A stretch of 24,234 nt of DNA from SXOA01 sp051004015 (GTDB taxonomy: Bacteria; Planctomycetota; Planctomycetia; Pirellulales; Pirellulaceae). Of this stretch, positions 22,905 through 24,234 are shown piece after piece; within the stretch, counting starts at the first letter, position 1, and every line of letters begins with the position of its first letter. The translations under genes and the position numbers were made by a program. The notes under the pieces were generated by a model. That model was not told the origin of the DNA and ran no database searches. It was given only the letters and a program-made list of their open reading frames with translations. The stretch is from positions 1 to 24,234 of the forward strand of contig JBPCKT010000008.1 in assembly GCA_051004015.1 (NCBI GenBank), given 5' to 3'.

Positions 22905-23729
22905 ATGACCGCCCCAAAACCTCTTTACACGCGCGAGAACTCCACCTTCTCCTGCCCATTACAATGGGGACTCACCGTTTTCTGGCGATCTCCGCCCGAA
23001 AGCGACGATTGGTTCTCCGCCTTGGCCGCGGCACTGGAGCCGGATGGCATTCGTCTCCTGGGGCATCGCTTCGAGTCCCCCGAAGTCAGCCAGTTCGCGA
23101 TCAGCACACCGCCGCAGGTTACGCCGGTGCTCATCGTCCAGCGTGTGAAGGGACGTTTGCAGCACGCCGTCCGCGACCGGTGGCCCAAAGCGCTGCACGG
23201 CAATTACGCCCTCCGCAGCTTTGGGAAAGTCACTCGCGCCGTCGTGGAGAACTACGTCGCTCAACAGGTGGACCATCATCCCATGGCCGATCCCCGCATT
23301 GACGAGCGGCTGCGGAGGTTTCAAATCGTCAATGGTGACGTCGATCTTTCTCAGCCGCAGCGCACTTCACAGGGGCTGTTCTGGCATAACTTGCACATCG
23401 TGCTGGTGCATCGCGAGCGCTGGATGGAGGTCCGTGAAGAAACGCTCCAAGGGATTCACGACATGATCGTCGCCGCGAGCCGCGCCAAAGGATATTTACT
23501 GTCGCGGGCCGGCATTTTGCCCGACCATGTCCACCTGGCGATTGGGTGTCCAATTGACGCTGCTCCCGTCGATGTGGCGTTGGGATTTCTGAATAATCTT
23601 GCTTTCGTGCACGGGATGCGCCCCGTTTATCAATTCGGCGGATTCATCGGAACGTTCGGCGAGTACGATAGCGGCGCGGTCAAATCGCAAACATCGCTCC
23701 GCCCGGACAAGCCGCGAGGTGGCGAATGA
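22905..23729 (+). CDS. IS200-like (Y1/HUH) transposase, probable fusion of two Y1 domains with split active site
   Basis: A 274-residue protein of the REP-associated/IS200 transposase type. Domain 1 (about 14-124) ends with LIVQRVKGRLQHAVRDRW...YALRSFGKVTRAVVENYVAQQ, the usual Y1 pattern leading to the catalytic helix, with Y117 and Q121 at the Tyr-x3-Gln spacing; where HUH should be it has VSQ (61-63). Domain 2 (about 155-259) has a clear HUH, H208-V-H210 in ILPDHVHLAIGCP, then the QFGGFIGTFGEYDSGAV block, but the Tyr helix expected next is replaced by REP-encoded residues (260-274). One Tyr helix and one HUH remain, in different domains. Y1 enzymes nick single-stranded DNA through a 5'-phosphotyrosine. 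The ATG at 22905 was chosen because the frame upstream is REP sequence. A decayed, inactive copy is the alternative. Confidence 0.75.
   Translation: MTAPKPLYTRENSTFSCPLQWGLTVFWRSPPESDDWFSALAAALEPDGIRLLGHRFESPEVSQFAISTPPQVTPVLIVQRVKGRLQHAVRDRWPKALHGNYALRSFGKVTRAVVENYVAQQVDHHPMADPRIDERLRRFQIVNGDVDLSQPQRTSQGLFWHNLHIVLVHRERWMEVREETLQGIHDMIVAASRAKGYLLSRAGILPDHVHLAIGCPIDAAPVDVALGFLNNLAFVHGMRPVYQFGGFIGTFGEYDSGAVKSQTSLRPDKPRGGE
23688..23729 (-). repeat. REP-like palindrome (inverted right end)
   Basis: CAAACATCGCTCCGCCCGG followed by an imperfect second arm and GGTGGCGAATGA. It is the reverse-complement orientation of the left-end units and forms the last codons and stop of the transposase gene. The equivalent in the next unit (23965-23985) is a perfect eight-base stem, CCGCCCGG/CCGGGCGG with the loop ACGAG. 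Confidence 0.65.
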
Positions 23730-23748
23730 AGAAAAAAATGATCCGCCG

Positions 23749-24014
23749 TTCTGGTTTCCAAACTTCGCTCCGGCGGGGCGAGCCCGCCGGTGGCGGGGGA
23801 AAAGAACGCATCGCTGTGGCGGCAATTCGCCCCCGCCGAGCTTGCCTCGGCGGAGCGAGGGTTTGGGAACCAGAAAAGACGCAAAATAATCGCGGCTACC
23901 GGCGGGCTTGCCCTCCCGGGCCATATTTGGATTTTCGGCGGCGCGGTGCCGCGCAAACATCGCCCCGCCCGGACGAGCCGGGCGGTGGCGAATGAGTGGT
24001 GGGTATCAGCAGCG
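23749..24014. repeat. Tandem REP unit 1, 266 bp, internally deleted derivative of the transposase element
   Basis: Contains in order: an inverted REP (23749-23797, perfect stem CCGGCGGG/CCCGCCGG at 23770-23777/23783-23790); a spacer; a direct REP (23830-23875, perfect stem at 23833-23853); a junction similar to the transposase 5' flank (23881-23930, with one more hairpin inserted at about 23899-23920); the hairpin GCGCGG-TG-CCGCGC (23941-23954); and an inverted REP (23965-23985) matching the transposase 3' end, to GAATGA and an 18-base tail. No gene is present in 23730-24014. Confidence 0.75.
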
Positions 24015-24234
24015 TTCTGGTTTCCAAACTTCGCTCCGGCGGGGCGAGCCCGCCGGTGGCGGGCAGGTGTGTTCGCCGGTGGCGGGCTGCTGCCTTCGCC
24101 CCCGCCGAGCTTGCCCCACCGGAGCGATGTTTGGCAACCAGAAGTACTGCAAAGTGCAATCGCGGCTACCGGCGGGCTTGTCCCGCCGGGCCATATTTGG
24201 ATTTTCGGCGGCGCGGTGCCGCGCAAACATCGCT
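24015..24234. repeat. Tandem REP unit 2, cut by the window end
   Basis: Repeats the layout of unit 1 starting 266 bases later: inverted REP from 24015, an extra short CGCCGGTGGCGGG copy in the spacer (about 24074-24086), a direct REP ending ACCAGAA at about 24144, the CAAAGTGCAATCGCGG junction, a perfect stem CCGGCGGG/CCCGCCGG (24169-24189), CCATATTTGG and the GCGCGG hairpin. It runs off the window in the right-end REP. No gene is seen here. Confidence 0.75.

Larger units (their letters stand above)
22751..23729 (+). mobile_element. REPtron-like element: IS200-like transposase gene between inverted REP palindromes
   Basis: The left end has two direct REP-like hairpins (22751-22797 and 22821-22863) and the right end has an inverted one (23688-23729, beginning CAAACATCGCTCCGCCCGG, the reverse complement of the left tail). 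The transposase gene lies between them. Two downstream units (23749 onward) join sequence matching the left flank of the gene (caaagt.caatc...CCATATTTGG) directly to sequence matching its right end, as expected for internally deleted derivatives. Exact outer boundaries are not certain. Confidence 0.6.

Noticed and set aside
23496..24230. Minus-strand frames with repeated ATGGLAPPERSLETRT-like peptides
   Set aside because: They look like a repeat protein but are translations of the REP palindromes, without a start signal or recognisable domain.
23749..24234. CRISPR-like array
   Set aside because: The repeats are long, imperfectly palindromic and in both orientations, without short regular spacers or cas genes; REP array fits better.

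Overview
The window looks like chromosomal DNA of a planctomycete (Planctomycetota, roughly Pirellulales/Gemmatales type). The evidence is a set of gene families typical of that phylum: a DUF1080-ThuA-NPCBM-dehydrogenase fusion, a stand-alone HEAT/cytochrome c protein of the Pirellula/Verrucomicrobium type, a Tat-exported DUF1501 protein, an ECF sigma factor overlapping a zinc-finger Ser/Thr kinase with WD40 repeats, and a small membrane protein beginning MSENPYESP. DNA is GC-rich and gene-dense. No tRNA, rRNA or CRISPR was seen.

Layout. 1-3551 (+): the end of an Ala/Pro-rich protein, a Coa1-like membrane protein, a neutral-ceramidase-like hydrolase and an enolase-superfamily galactonate-dehydratase-like enzyme. 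3575-10312 (-): a run read from the right: the large secreted DUF1080/ThuA/dehydrogenase protein, a DUF4058 protein, a secreted cytochrome c with HEAT repeats, a 55-residue membrane peptide with a TTG start, and a two-CBS protein. 10478-12030: a divergent pair, an ATP-grasp ligase (-) and a repeat-containing peptide precursor (+). 12037-17573: DUF1501 (-), DUF1697 (+), a DUF1444-like protein (+), a membrane protein and a secreted WD40 protein (-), and a PLP trans-sulfuration enzyme (+). 17577-21463 (-): kinase and ECF sigma factor. 21905-24234: an HTH/coiled-coil gene, an unusual IS200-like transposase and an array of REP-like palindromes.

Two systems stand out. First, the pair at 10478-12030 reads as a minimal graspetide (omega-ester peptide) locus: the ATP-grasp protein looks like a macrocyclase and the precursor carries five TTxxxxEE-type cores (the plesiocin pattern) behind a Tat-like signal. 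Second, the protein at 22905-23729 appears to be two fused Y1 (HUH) transposase domains. The first keeps the catalytic-Tyr helix but has lost HUH; the second keeps HUH but stops just before the Tyr helix. Together they could form one composite active site. The gene is flanked by inverted REP-like hairpins and followed by tandem units of about 266 bp that look like internally deleted copies of the same element.

All functional calls are made by eye from motifs and gene order. No database search was run.
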